From Arion vulgaris (lineage: Eukaryota; Mollusca; Gastropoda; Stylommatophora; Arionidae): a stretch of DNA of 64,000 bases. The stretch is from positions 45,240,306 through 45,304,305 of the forward strand of contig CM036755.1 in the NCBI GenBank assembly GCA_020796225.1. Direction: 5' to 3'. The notes under the pieces were generated by a model that was not told the origin of the DNA, made no database searches, and saw only the letters and a list, made by a program, of their open reading frames with translations. The position numbers and the translations under genes were made by a program. Of this stretch, positions 63,771-64,000 are shown piece after piece; the first letter of the stretch is position 1, and the number at the start of each line of letters is the position of its first letter.

Positions 63771-64000
63771 TTAATACGCTCCATATCGACCACTGATTAA
63801 CCACTCTTTGTGATTTATATGTGATCTGAGCCTAACAGTGATTGTTCGTTGTGCCAGTTATGCGCCTACAAATAGGCCGGCACATCCGATTTCTGCGCCG
63901 TTTTTATTTACTAGGGTATCTTCCTAGGCCCTCTACCTCAGTTACCTCTTACGACATGCCTTGTAGGTCGCGGTGTTACTATTCTTTGCTTCTCTTGAGC
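63768..64000 (-). mobile_element. SINE-B copy, running off the right edge
   Basis: cttcttaatacgctccatat, gatctgagcctaacagtg, caaataggccggcac, tcttacgacatgccttgtag; its head lies beyond the window. Confidence 0.85.

Overview
The window is eukaryotic (metazoan) nuclear DNA. The evidence is GT-AG introns, an intronless class III POU homeobox gene, a three-exon stefin gene, many non-LTR retrotransposon (LINE) 3' ends, tRNA-derived SINEs and long minisatellites. The density of tRNA-SINEs, RNase H-bearing LINEs and low-complexity arrays fits a lophotrochozoan, most likely a mollusc; that is inference and the species is not identified.

Two genes are well supported. At 10912-14043 (+) a stefin (cystatin B type) protease-inhibitor gene can be assembled from three short exons of 22, 34 and 42 codons. 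The 98-residue product has the usual stefin length. At 61096-62442 (+) lies a 448-codon, single-exon POU class III transcription factor gene with intact POU-specific domain and homeodomain. Weaker single-exon candidates, each with plausible splice sites or a promoter-like cluster, are at 133-172 (-), 6004-6113 (-), 9806-9955 (+), 29473-29739 (+) and 33689-33865 (+).

The rest is mostly repeats. I name dispersed families by letter for this report only. SINE-A is about 400 bp with a tRNA-like head and an (ATCA)n tail. SINE-B and SINE-D are about 250 bp, share a 47-nt head and have (GAA)n tails. SINE-C has a tRNA-like head. SINE-E is short. SINE-F is about 210 bp with a tRNA-like head. SINE-G is tRNA-like and is often joined to repeat H. 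LINE remains include RNase H-bearing I-like elements (2704-3560, 21882-22226, 31051-31684, 47175-47545), several families represented by RT C-termini, and one LINE with a C-terminal C2H2 finger inside stefin intron 1. DNA transposons are one pogo/Tigger copy (37290-38845, TA target) and one hAT-like MITE (8559-8723, 8-bp target duplication).

Layout: 0-6 kb LINE graveyard; 7-8.2 kb 44-bp array; 9.8-14.2 kb stefin locus; 17.9-19.3 kb 22-bp array; 19.6-25.6 kb nested SINE/LINE; 25.7-28.35 kb 58-bp array with a corrupted section; 28-47 kb mixed TEs including the pogo element; 45-46 kb and 48.3-49.4 kb arrays; 51.4-54.35 kb five consecutive arrays; 55-59 kb LINEs; 60-62.4 kb POU gene and its upstream region; 62.6-64 kb small arrays and SINEs.

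The main pattern is that at least six tandem arrays are built from sequence lying inside a SINE or LINE, and a seventh small array copies the last exon of the stefin gene. I see no evidence of a novel multi-gene system; no operon, CRISPR array or canonical tRNA/rRNA gene is present.
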